From DASQVO01 sp035640715 (lineage in GTDB: Bacteria > Actinomycetota > Actinomycetes > Streptosporangiales > Streptosporangiaceae), in NCBI GenBank assembly GCA_035640715.1, contig DASQVO010000400.1, positions 1 to 6,869 on the forward strand: a stretch of 6,869 nucleotides of DNA, given 5' to 3'. Shown here in pieces: positions 1-5,753 of the stretch. Every line of letters begins with the position of its first letter. Within the stretch, counting starts at the first letter, position 1. The position numbers and the translations under genes are program-made. Below the pieces are notes generated by a model, which was given only the letters and a program-made list of their open reading frames with translations, did not search any database and was not told the origin of the DNA.

Positions 1-1148
1 GGGTCATTGTCGAAGTTGACCGGATAGATGTCCTGGTATTTCTTCGGCGGGTTCTCCGCGTAGGCGATCGAGCCGTCGGCCCTGGTGGTGAACCACTCGG
101 GGTGGCTGGTCACCCACGGGTGGTCCGGCGACGCCTGAAGCGCGAGGTCGAGGGCCACCTCCATGCCGAGCTCGCGCGCCCGCCCGACGAACGCGCCGAA
201 ATCGGCGAACGTACCCAGGTCCGGGTGAATGGCGTCATGGCCGCCGTCCGGTGACCCGATGGCCCACGGTGACCCGGGATCACCCGGCTGGGGCTGCAGC
301 GTGTTGTTACGGCCCTTGCGGAACGTGGTGCCGATCGGGTGGACCGGGGGCAGGTAGACGACGTCGAAACCCATCCCGGCGATGGCGTCCAGCCGCTGCG
401 CGGCGGTGCGCAGCGTGCCCGACACCGGCTCCCTGCGCCCCATCGGGTCGAACTGGACCCCCTCGGAACGGGGGAAGAACTCATACCAGGAGCCGTACAG
501 CGCCCGCTCCCGGTCCACGGTGACCGGCAGCTGCCGGGACCGCGTGACGAACATGCGCAGCGGGTAGGCGGCGAGGATCCGGGCGATCTCGGGCTGCTCG
601 GCCGCCGCCAGCCGGTCCCACGGGGCGAGCCCCGGGTCGCGGAGCGCGGCGGCCACCCCGGCGAGGGCGTTGCGGGCCGCATCCGGCGGGATCGGCTTCT
701 CATCGGCGGCCGGCTCACCCGGGCCCGGCTCGGGCGGCTGGATCCGCGAGGATCTGATGATGGACCGGGACGCGCGCTCGAACAGGACCGCCCCCTCGGC
801 GAGCATGAGCTCGACGTCCTGGCCCCGCGGCACCTTGATGGCCGCGTCGTGGTGCCAGTCGGCGATCGGATCGGCCCACGCTTCCACGCGGAAGGTCCAC
901 AGGCCCTCACGTGTCACGGTGACCTCCGTGCCGTAGCGGTCGGTGCCCGGCGCGAGTTCGCGCATCAGCGCCATCGGCTGGATGGCCCCACCCGGGTCGC
1001 GCAGGACGACGCCCGCGCCGATCGTGCCGTGCCCTTCGCGGAACACGGTCGCGCTGACTTCAAAGGACTCGCCGGCTACCGCCTTGGTGGGACGGCGGCC
1101 GCATTCCACCATGGGCTGGACATCGAGGATGGGGATTCGTCCGATCAC
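1..1148 (-). CDS. glgE: GlgE, alpha-1,4-glucan:maltose-1-phosphate maltosyltransferase (N-terminal part, cut by window edge)
   Basis: Partial gene read on the minus strand; the frame is open from the left edge for 382 codons. GlgE (GH13 subfamily 3) transfers maltosyl units from maltose 1-phosphate to the non-reducing ends of cytoplasmic alpha-1,4-glucans, in the TreS-Pep2-GlgE-GlgB pathway. Recognised by eye: N-terminal IGRIPILDVQP and GRRPTKAVAGE, then VSATVFREGH (beta-sandwich domain), a Pro-rich linker and helical segment (about residues 135-205), YEFFPRSEG at about 222 opening the catalytic barrel, LPPVHPIGTT at about 266, KGRNNTL, PWAIGSPDGGHD, and AENPPKKYQDIYP at 364-376, whose Lys/Tyr belong to the substrate-binding region. 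The nucleophile Asp and acid/base Glu should lie just past the edge and cannot be checked. The family is usually about 650-700 aa, so a bit over half is present. GTG at 1148 was chosen because homologues begin near IGRIP and a TANNNT box lies 7 nt upstream; GTG 1157 and ATG 1181 are in-frame alternatives. Divergent to glgP. Confidence 0.95.
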   Translation of the reverse strand, partial: MIGRIPILDVQPMVECGRRPTKAVAGESFEVSATVFREGHGTIGAGVVLRDPGGAIQPMALMRELAPGTDRYGTEVTVTREGLWTFRVEAWADPIADWHHDAAIKVPRGQDVELMLAEGAVLFERASRSIIRSSRIQPPEPGPGEPAADEKPIPPDAARNALAGVAAALRDPGLAPWDRLAAAEQPEIARILAAYPLRMFVTRSRQLPVTVDRERALYGSWYEFFPRSEGVQFDPMGRREPVSGTLRTAAQRLDAIAGMGFDVVYLPPVHPIGTTFRKGRNNTLQPQPGDPGSPWAIGSPDGGHDAIHPDLGTFADFGAFVGRARELGMEVALDLALQASPDHPWVTSHPEWFTTRADGSIAYAENPPKKYQDIYPVNFDND

Positions 1149-1155
1149 GCCAATC

Positions 1156-1161
1156 ACGCTA
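1156..1161 (-). promoter_or_regulatory. Candidate -10 box for glgE (leaderless)
   Basis: On the minus strand TAGCGT fits the actinobacterial -10 pattern TANNNT and ends 7 nt before the GTG at 1148, the spacing expected for a leaderless transcript. No Shine-Dalgarno sequence precedes any of the three possible starts. I see no good -35 hexamer at 17-19 nt. If the ATG at 1181 were the true start, this box would lie inside the gene and the call would be wrong. Confidence 0.4.
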
Positions 1162-1278
1162 CCGAGATCGCAGCTTGGCATGCCAGCGCTGTACCCGTGC
1201 AAGCCCGTACGGATGCGGATGTCCCGCCACGGCAGGCGCCTTCAGCGGCAGCCGAACGGGCTTCGCCGTGTGTTACCC

Positions 1279-1300
1279 CCGGCCAAGGGCCCGAGGCCGG
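1279..1300. repeat. Inverted repeat, 6-bp arms (divergent intergenic region)
   Basis: CCGGCC at 1279-1284 faces GGCCGG at 1295-1300 across a 10-nt loop that itself contains the palindrome GGGCCC. It is the first of several G/C-rich dyads between glgE and glgP. It could be an operator, an RNA hairpin in a leader, or chance in GC-rich DNA. Confidence 0.4.
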
Positions 1301-1327
1301 CAGAGTATTACGAAGAGTTAACGAATT

Positions 1328-1341
1328 GGCCAGTGCTGGCC
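1328..1341. repeat. Compact dyad GGCCAG-TG-CTGGCC
   Basis: Six-base arms separated by only 2 nt make a 14-bp near-palindrome, more like a protein-binding dyad than an RNA hairpin. It abuts the next inverted repeat (shared base 1341) and lies 6 bp after the palindrome GTTAAC at 1317-1322, which sits in a locally AT-richer stretch. The binding protein, if any, is unknown. Confidence 0.4.
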
Positions 1342-1359
1342 CGGGGGGACGACCCCCGG
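1341..1359. repeat. Hairpin with 7-bp perfect G/C stem
   Basis: CCGGGGG (1341-1347) pairs with CCCCCGG (1353-1359) around the loop GACGA. It is followed by another run of C (1362-1367). No T-tract follows on either strand, so it is not a classical intrinsic terminator. GC-rich hairpins of this look are common in intergenic regions of actinomycetes, so it may be a dispersed repeat rather than a locus-specific element. Confidence 0.5.
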
Positions 1360-1396
1360 AACCCCCCGTCAGCTTTCCCGGGCTGGGGTCCGATAC

Positions 1397-1440
1397 ACCG
1401 GCCGCTCGCCGGGCCGGAGGCCCGGACTCACTGGGCCGGT
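1397..1440. repeat. Nested inverted repeat (two 7-bp stems)
   Basis: The outer arms ACCGGCC (1397-1403) and GGCCGGT (1434-1440) are perfectly complementary. They enclose a second perfect hairpin, CCGGGCC (1409-1415) and GGCCCGG (1419-1425), with a GGA loop. A competing pairing is possible between GTCCG (1388-1392) and CGGAC (1423-1427). The nested, alternative-fold arrangement is what one would expect of a structured leader RNA or cruciform-forming regulatory DNA, but GC-rich background also favours it. The transcribed strand is unknown. Confidence 0.45.
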
Positions 1441-1506
1441 ACGATCGTCTGCCCGTATCCCGTGTTCTGGGCGTGATGCTGCCACGACAGCGCTCGTTCG
1501 GTACCT

Positions 1507-1532
1507 TTGAGAATGTTCTTCCTGGTTACGCT
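1507..1532 (+). promoter_or_regulatory. Possible second, upstream glgP promoter
   Basis: TTGAGA (1507-1512) resembles a -35 hexamer and TACGCT (1527-1532) fits TANNNT, but the 14-nt spacing is short for a standard sigma-70-type promoter. Use of this site would give glgP a leader of roughly 80 nt. Weak candidate. Confidence 0.2.
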
Positions 1533-1604
1533 GCCGCCGACTGGAAGCTATGTGACGAGCGGCACGGAACTGCCCCTGGTTCCCCCACGGGGACGCTGAC
1601 ACAC

Positions 1605-1610
1605 TAAGGT
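1605..1610 (+). promoter_or_regulatory. Candidate -10 box for glgP (leaderless), overlapping a weak SD
   Basis: TAAGGT fits TANNNT and ends 8 nt before the GTG start at 1619, so transcription could begin at or next to the start codon. The same bases include AAGG, which could instead act as a weak Shine-Dalgarno site with 9-nt spacing. A small dyad, CCCC-AC-GGGG (1583-1592), occupies the place where the -35 region would be and might be an operator. No good -35 hexamer is seen. Confidence 0.4.
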
Positions 1611-1618
1611 CACTCTTT

Positions 1619-4273
1619 GTGAAAGCGATCCGCCGGTTCACCGTCCGCACTGTGCTTCCCGAGCCGCTGGCTCCCCTGCACGAGCTGATGCTCAACCTCC
1701 GATGGTCATGGCATTCAGAAACGGCCGACCTGTTCGCCTCGATCGACCCGGAGGCCTGGGAGGCGTCCGGCCATGATCCGGTCGCTATGCTCAGTTCCCT
1801 GCAGCCGGGGCGCCTGGCCGCCCTCGCCGCGGACCAGGGCTTCGGCAGCCGGCTGGGCGCCGCAGCCGGTGACCTGCACGACTACCTCAACGGGTCCCGC
1901 TGGTACCAGCGGGTACGCGACGAGCAGCAGGTCAGCGGCGGCGCGCGGCACCAGCCGCTGGCGGCGGCGCCGTCCTCCATCGCCTATTTCTCGCCCGAGT
2001 ACGGCATCACCGCCGTGCTCCCGCAGTACTCCGGCGGGCTCGGCATCCTCGCCGGCGACCACCTCAAGGCCGCCAGCGATCTCGGGGTCCCGCTGATCGG
2101 CGTCGGGCTGCTGTACCGGCACGGCTACTTCACCCAGTCGCTGTCCGCGGACGGCTGGCAGGGCGAGCGGTACCCGGCCAGCGATCCGAACGGCCTCCCG
2201 CTCGAGCTGCTGCGGAACACCGACGGCTCGGCGGTCCGGGTCACCGTCACCCTCGCTGGCGGCCACAAGCTGGCCGCCCAGGTCTGGCTGGCGCGGGTCG
2301 GCAGGGTGCCGCTGCTGCTGCTCGATTCATATGTCGAGGAGAACGAGCCGGCCCTGCACGAGGTCACCGACCGGCTGTATGGCGGTGGCAGCGACCACCG
2401 GCTCCGCCAGGAGATGCTGCTCGGCATCGGCGGGGTCCGCGCGGTGCGGGCGTTCTGCGCGATCACCGGGCACCCGGAGCCGGAGGTATTCCACACCAAC
2501 GAGGGCCACGCGGGCTTCCTCGGCCTGGAGCGCATCCGCAACCTCACGGACAAGGGCCTGAGCTTCGACGAGGCGCTCGAGGCGTGCCGGGCCGGGACCG
2601 TGTTCACCACCCACACCCCGGTTCCGGCCGGCATCGACCGGTTCCCCCGTGACCTTATCGAGCGTCACTTCAGCGGCGAGGCCGCGGACCCTGCCCTCCC
2701 GGTGGAGCGGGTGCTCGCGCTCGGCGCGGAGACCTACCCCGGCGGGGACCCGCACGTCTTCAACATGGCCGTCATGGGCATGCGGCTGGCGCAGCGGGTG
2801 AACGGCGTGAGCCGGCTGCACGGCGCGGTGAGCCGGGAGATGTTCTCCGGTCTGTGGCCGGGGTTCGATGAGGCCGAGGTGCCGATCGGCTCTATCACCA
2901 ACGGGGTGCACCCGGCCACCTGGGTAGCCCGCGAGGTTCTCGAACTGGCCGACCCCGGCGCCGGCGCGCTGAGCGAGAGCGGCGACCGGGACTGGGAGCG
3001 CGTCGCTTCCCTCCCCGCCGGGCAGATCTGGGACACCCGTCGCGGGCTGCGCGCGAATCTGGTGGCGCAGGTCCGCCAGCGCCTGCGCGCCTCGTGGCGG
3101 CAGCGCGGCGCCAGTGACGCCGAGCTGACCTGGATCGACGACGTGCTCGACCCCGACGTCCTCACCATAGGTTTCGCCCGGCGGGTGCCGTCCTACAAGC
3201 GCCTCACGCTGATGCTGCATGACCCGGAGCGGCTCGCCGCGCTGCTGCTCGACAGCGAGCGGCCGATCCAGATCGTGATCGCCGGCAAGGCACACCCGGC
3301 CGACGAGGGCGGCAAGCGGCTGATCCAGCAGATGGTCCGGTTCACCGACGACCCGCGGGTGCGCAGCCGGATCGTGTTCCTGCCGGACTACGACATGGAG
3401 ATGGCGCGGTCGCTGGTCAGCGGCTGCGACGTCTGGCTGAACAACCCGCTGCGGCCGCTGGAGGCCTGCGGGACGTCCGGGATGAAGGCGGCGCTGAACG
3501 GCGGCCTCAACGTCTCGGTGCGTGACGGCTGGTGGGACGAGTGGTTCGACGGCGCCAACGGCTGGGAGATCCCCTCCGCCGACGGCGTGCCGGACCCGGA
3601 GCGCCGGGACGAGCTGGAGTCGGCGGCGCTGTACGACCTGCTCGCCACGTCGGTGGCTCCGCTGTTCTATGAGCGCAACGCCGCGGGGGTGCCCGCCGGC
3701 TGGGTCGAGATGATCCGGCACACGCTGCGCGTGCTCGGCCCCCGCGTGCAGGCGGAGCGGATGGTCTGCGAGTACGTGACCACGCTCTACGCTCCGGCGG
3801 CGCGCGCCTCGCGGGCGCTGGCCGGTGACGGGGCGTTCGGCCCGGCGCGGGAGCTCGCCGAGTGGAAGCAGCGGGTCGTGAAGGCCTGGCCGAACGTGCG
3901 CATCGAGCACGTCGAGGCGGACGCGGGCGAGCCCAGGCTCGGCTCGCCGCTCACCGTGCGGGCCGCCGTGGCACTCGGCGAGCTCACGCCGGATGACATC
4001 TGCGTTGAGGTGGCCTACGGCCGGACCAGCGAGGACGACGAGATCGTCGACCCGTCTTTCATCACCCTGTCACCCGAGAGCCTGGCTGGCGGCGAGGCAC
4101 ACGATGGCACGACCGTGCGGTACTCGGGCGAGATCGAGCTCGTGCAGCCCGGCCCGTTCGGCTACACCGTGCGCGTCCTGCCGAGCCACCCGCTCCTGGC
4201 CAGCCGCGCCGAGCTCGGCGTGGTGACCGCGCCGGACGCGCCGGTCGGCATGATCAACGGCGACCTTCGCTGA
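1619..4273 (+). CDS. glgP: Alpha-glucan (glycogen) phosphorylase, GT35, DUF3417-containing type
   Basis: Complete, 884 aa, GTG start. It phosphorolyses alpha-1,4-glucan from non-reducing ends, giving glucose 1-phosphate, with a pyridoxal-phosphate cofactor; cytoplasmic. This is the 'divergent' phosphorylase type of actinobacteria, with an N-terminal DUF3417-like region (about residues 10-110, including LMLNLRWSWH). Visible motifs: YFSPEYGI (123-130) and YSGGLGILAGDHLKAASDLG just after it; FHTNEGHAGF (291-300); FARRVPSYKR (519-528), matching the phosphate-contact Lys/Arg region; EACGTSGMKAALNGG, in which Lys623 aligns with the PLP Schiff-base lysine; and DGWWDEW after it. The last about 120 residues form a beta-rich tail usual in this type. 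The length is normal and no frame damage is seen. The start is supported by the VKAIRRFTVRTVLPEPLAPL opening shared with homologues. Divergent from glgE, as in Mycobacterium; the next gene follows after 90 bp on the same strand. Confidence 0.96.
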   Translation: MKAIRRFTVRTVLPEPLAPLHELMLNLRWSWHSETADLFASIDPEAWEASGHDPVAMLSSLQPGRLAALAADQGFGSRLGAAAGDLHDYLNGSRWYQRVRDEQQVSGGARHQPLAAAPSSIAYFSPEYGITAVLPQYSGGLGILAGDHLKAASDLGVPLIGVGLLYRHGYFTQSLSADGWQGERYPASDPNGLPLELLRNTDGSAVRVTVTLAGGHKLAAQVWLARVGRVPLLLLDSYVEENEPALHEVTDRLYGGGSDHRLRQEMLLGIGGVRAVRAFCAITGHPEPEVFHTNEGHAGFLGLERIRNLTDKGLSFDEALEACRAGTVFTTHTPVPAGIDRFPRDLIERHFSGEAADPALPVERVLALGAETYPGGDPHVFNMAVMGMRLAQRVNGVSRLHGAVSREMFSGLWPGFDEAEVPIGSITNGVHPATWVAREVLELADPGAGALSESGDRDWERVASLPAGQIWDTRRGLRANLVAQVRQRLRASWRQRGASDAELTWIDDVLDPDVLTIGFARRVPSYKRLTLMLHDPERLAALLLDSERPIQIVIAGKAHPADEGGKRLIQQMVRFTDDPRVRSRIVFLPDYDMEMARSLVSGCDVWLNNPLRPLEACGTSGMKAALNGGLNVSVRDGWWDEWFDGANGWEIPSADGVPDPERRDELESAALYDLLATSVAPLFYERNAAGVPAGWVEMIRHTLRVLGPRVQAERMVCEYVTTLYAPAARASRALAGDGAFGPARELAEWKQRVVKAWPNVRIEHVEADAGEPRLGSPLTVRAAVALGELTPDDICVEVAYGRTSEDDEIVDPSFITLSPESLAGGEAHDGTTVRYSGEIELVQPGPFGYTVRVLPSHPLLASRAELGVVTAPDAPVGMINGDLR

Positions 4274-4286
4274 GAGGCGGGCATCG

Positions 4287-4319
4287 CTGTGAAGCTGGAC
4301 TCTCTGTGAGCCTGGACTC
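4287..4319. repeat. Imperfect 16-bp direct repeat, 17-bp period
   Basis: CTGTGAAGCTGGACTC (4287-4302) is repeated as CTGTGAGCCTGGACTC (4304-4319); 14 of 16 positions match. It lies in the 90-bp spacer between the phosphorylase stop and the hydratase start. The roughly 1.6-helical-turn period is not typical of a same-face operator pair, so recent local duplication is at least as likely as a binding site. Confidence 0.6.
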
Positions 4320-4333
4320 CGGGGAGCCCCGGA
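4318..4333 (+). repeat. Small hairpin upstream of the hydratase gene
   Basis: TCCGGG (4318-4323) pairs with CCCGGA (4328-4333) around a GAGC tetraloop. It begins at the end of the direct repeat and lies 19 nt before the ribosome-binding site. There is no T-tract. It could weakly attenuate read-through from glgP or stabilise the processed mRNA end; neither is shown. Confidence 0.4.
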
Positions 4334-4352
4334 TCATGGAAGAGCGACTGGT

Positions 4353-4357
4353 GGAGG
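4353..4357 (+). promoter_or_regulatory. Ribosome-binding site of the enoyl-CoA hydratase gene
   Basis: GGAGG with 6 nt to the ATG at 4364, near-ideal spacing. It fixes the start codon of the hydratase gene. Confidence 0.8.
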
Positions 4358-4363
4358 TTCGTT

Positions 4364-5143
4364 ATGGGTGACGTCGTCAGTGTTGAGGCCGGGGAGGGGA
4401 TCGCTACCATCCGGCTGGACCGGCCGCCGATCAACGCGCTGAGCAGCCAGGTGGTGAGCGGGATCGCTGCTGCCGCGGCGCAGGTCAGCGCGGATGCGGG
4501 CATCGGCTCGGTCATCCTCTACGGCGGCGAGAAGGTCTTCGCCGCCGGCGCCGACGTCAAGGAGATGGCAGCGGCCGACCACGTGCAGATCGCCGAGTTC
4601 GGCCAGCGGATTCAGGAGGCCTTCACCGCGGTCGCCCGGATTCCCAAGCCGGTGATCGCGGCGATCACCGGCTATGCGCTGGGCGGCGGCCTGGAGCTCG
4701 CGCTGTGCGCGGATTTCCGCGTCGCGTGCGAGGATGCCCGGCTCGGCCAGCCGGAAATCCTGCTCGGCGTCATCCCCGGCGCGGGCGGCACCCAGCGGCT
4801 GCCGCGGCTGATCGGCCCGGCGCGGGCCAAGGACATCATCTACAGCGGCCGTTTCGTCGACGCCGCCGAGGCGCTGCGCATTGGCCTGGTGGACCGGGTC
4901 GTGCCCGTCGCCGAGGTGTATCAGGTGGCAAGGCAGCTGGCCGCCCGCTATGTTGGCGGCCCCGCGCTGGCCCTGCGTGCCGCGAAGCAGGCCATCGACA
5001 CGGGCCTGGAGGTGGACCTGGACACCGCTCTGGAGATCGAGCGGCTCCAGTTCGCCGCCCTGTTCGCCACCGAGGACCAGCGGACGGGGATGCGCAGCTT
5101 CATCGAAAATGGCCCGGGAAAGGCGAGGTTCGCTGGCCGGTGA
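4364..5143 (+). CDS. Enoyl-CoA hydratase/isomerase (crotonase) family protein
   Basis: Complete, 259 aa, the usual length for a single-domain crotonase. These enzymes typically add water across 2-trans-enoyl-CoA in fatty-acid or amino-acid degradation; they are cytoplasmic and usually hexameric. Visible motifs: the oxyanion-hole segment AAGADVKEM (60-68); GYALGGGLELALCADFRVA (103-121), with Gly108 as the second oxyanion residue and Glu111 matching catalytic Glu144 of rat mitochondrial hydratase; and GQPEILLGVIPGAGGTQRL (128-146), with Glu131 matching Glu164. Both catalytic glutamates are present, so true hydratase activity is likely rather than a side reaction of the fold. The C-terminal helices end in FIENGPGKARF, as in normal members. 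Substrate chain length cannot be read from sequence. Start set by GGAGG at 4353. It follows glgP by 90 bp on the same strand, so co-transcription is possible, but a glycogen link is not evident. Confidence 0.93.
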   Translation: MGDVVSVEAGEGIATIRLDRPPINALSSQVVSGIAAAAAQVSADAGIGSVILYGGEKVFAAGADVKEMAAADHVQIAEFGQRIQEAFTAVARIPKPVIAAITGYALGGGLELALCADFRVACEDARLGQPEILLGVIPGAGGTQRLPRLIGPARAKDIIYSGRFVDAAEALRIGLVDRVVPVAEVYQVARQLAARYVGGPALALRAAKQAIDTGLEVDLDTALEIERLQFAALFATEDQRTGMRSFIENGPGKARFAGR

Positions 5144-5167
5144 GACGCGCATTCACGCAGCGGCCAG
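5133..5167 (+). terminator. Candidate hairpin terminator overlapping the hydratase stop codon
   Basis: CTGGCCG (5133-5139) pairs with CGGCCAG (5161-5167), 7 bp. Inside, GTGA (5140-5143, including the TGA stop) can pair with TCAC (5153-5156), leaving GCAG as a one-sided bulge and a 9-nt loop. No U-tract follows, as is common for proposed actinobacterial terminators. It could equally be a structured 3' end. Confidence 0.3.
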
Positions 5168-5239
5168 GCGGGCCTGTGCGGCCCGGCAGAGGCAGGGCGA
5201 ACCTTTTCAGTCCGGGCAGGAAGGATGCGCGGGCTTATC

Positions 5240-5245
5240 TAGACT
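5240..5245 (+). promoter_or_regulatory. Possible -10 box for the 5331-6536 gene pair
   Basis: TAGACT fits TANNNT and is the best -10-like hexamer in the 187-bp spacer after the hydratase gene. No matching -35 is seen at 16-19 nt. If used, the leader would be about 80 nt and would contain the CG tandem repeat at 5269-5292. Weak support. Confidence 0.22.
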
Positions 5246-5268
5246 CGCAATAGTGCTCCTGGCACGCA

Positions 5269-5292
5269 CGCGCGGGCGCGCGGGCGCGCGGC
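5269..5292. repeat. Tandem repeat, 3 x 8 bp (CGCGCGGG)
   Basis: Two exact units of CGCGCGGG (5269-5276, 5277-5284) are followed by CGCGCGGC (5285-5292). It lies 38 bp before the next start codon. The alternating CG runs could adopt Z-DNA or strong RNA structure. Such a short repeat is prone to slippage, so unit number may vary between strains. Confidence 0.75.
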
Positions 5293-5320
5293 TAACGATG
5301 CGGCAGTGGTGAAACCGGAA

Positions 5321-5325
5321 GGGAG
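5321..5325 (+). promoter_or_regulatory. Ribosome-binding site deciding the start at 5331
   Basis: GGGAG, within a longer purine run from 5317, sits 5 nt before ATG 5331. The in-frame GTG at 5325 overlaps the end of this run and would leave too little spacing, so ATG 5331 is preferred. Confidence 0.7.
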
Positions 5326-5330
5326 TGGGC

Positions 5331-5741
5331 ATGACCGAATCCGAGGATGGCCTCTCCTTCGACCTCGTCGCGGCGGCGCTCCGCGCCGACAGCGCCGATG
5401 TGGCGATCTACGCCCGGGTTCTCACGGAATCGCTCAGTGAGGCGCTGCCGCCGGAATGCATCACCGTCGAGCGGGAGCGCACGATGGCGGACCGGATGCG
5501 CGGCCGGGCCGGCGAGGTGTCCAAGGTCGTTATCCGGCTGGGTGAGACGGTCATGACGCTGAGCGTCCGCAAGGGGCGGCCCGCCGCCGAGATCTGCCGG
5601 GAGGTCCGGGGAGTGGTCCTGTCACGGCAGCCGGTGCCGCTGCAGGAGTGGACGGCCGCGCTGGCGGCCGCGCTTGTCACGCACGCGGAACGCAATGCCG
5701 TCGCCGCCCGTGCGCTGCGCAAGCTCGTAATTGGAAGCTGA
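5331..5741 (+). CDS. Conserved-looking hypothetical protein, 136 aa
   Basis: I do not recognise a named family; it resembles small uncharacterised actinobacterial proteins, from memory only. No signal peptide, membrane segment or metal-binding cluster is visible, so it is probably cytoplasmic. Residues 8-38 are likely helical (SFDLVAAALRADSADVAIYA); 43-60 are charged and basic (TVERERTMADRMRGRAG); 62-80 look like two beta strands (VSKVVIRL, VMTLSVR); 84-94 are a short helix; and 102-131 are likely amphipathic helix with a Trp at 107. The helix-strand-strand-helix order suggests a small alpha/beta fold. Codon use is like the neighbours and supports a real gene. The stop codon is 12 nt before the reductase start and its last base adjoins that gene's Shine-Dalgarno site, so translation of the two is probably coupled. 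Function unknown. Confidence 0.82.
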   Translation: MTESEDGLSFDLVAAALRADSADVAIYARVLTESLSEALPPECITVERERTMADRMRGRAGEVSKVVIRLGETVMTLSVRKGRPAAEICREVRGVVLSRQPVPLQEWTAALAAALVTHAERNAVAARALRKLVIGS

Positions 5742-5745
5742 GGAG
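5742..5745 (+). promoter_or_regulatory. Ribosome-binding site of the reductase gene
   Basis: GGAG directly follows the stop codon of the preceding gene, in a purine-rich run that continues to 5748, and lies 8 nt before the ATG at 5754. Its position next to the upstream stop favours translational coupling. Confidence 0.7.
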
Positions 5746-5753
5746 AGGCGAGC

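Noticed and set aside
110..910. Minus-strand open frame of 266 codons, Arg/Ser/Pro-rich
   Set aside because: It is a shifted frame of glgE on the same strand; its low-complexity Arg/Ser/Pro composition is typical of out-of-frame translation in high-GC DNA.
1341..1440. Known riboswitch in the divergent region (cobalamin or c-di-AMP class considered)
   Set aside because: I could not find the conserved core sequences of these classes on either strand, so only a generic structured element is reported.
339..1607. Plus-strand open frame of 422 codons overlapping the left part of the window
   Set aside because: Most of it is antisense to glgE, whose minus-strand frame matches a known family from the first residues to the window edge. 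The plus frame has no recognisable motif; it is the usual GC-rich shadow frame.
1369..1695. Minus-strand open frame of 108 codons across the divergent region and the glgP start
   Set aside because: It overlaps the well-supported glgP N-terminus, has no ribosome-binding site that I can see and no recognisable protein features.
2327..3910. Minus-strand open frame of 527 codons opposite glgP
   Set aside because: It is fully antisense to the phosphorylase, is His/Arg/Ala-rich, and has no domain or ribosome-binding signal. Long antisense frames are expected where third positions are G/C.
4334..5152. Minus-strand open frame of 272 codons opposite the hydratase gene
   Set aside because: It mirrors almost exactly the extent of the hydratase coding region and shows no family features.
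4881..5312. Plus-strand frame of 143 codons reaching past the hydratase stop into the spacer
   Set aside because: It starts inside the hydratase gene in another frame and is Arg/Trp/Ser-rich with no known motif; the spacer part alone has no start with an SD.
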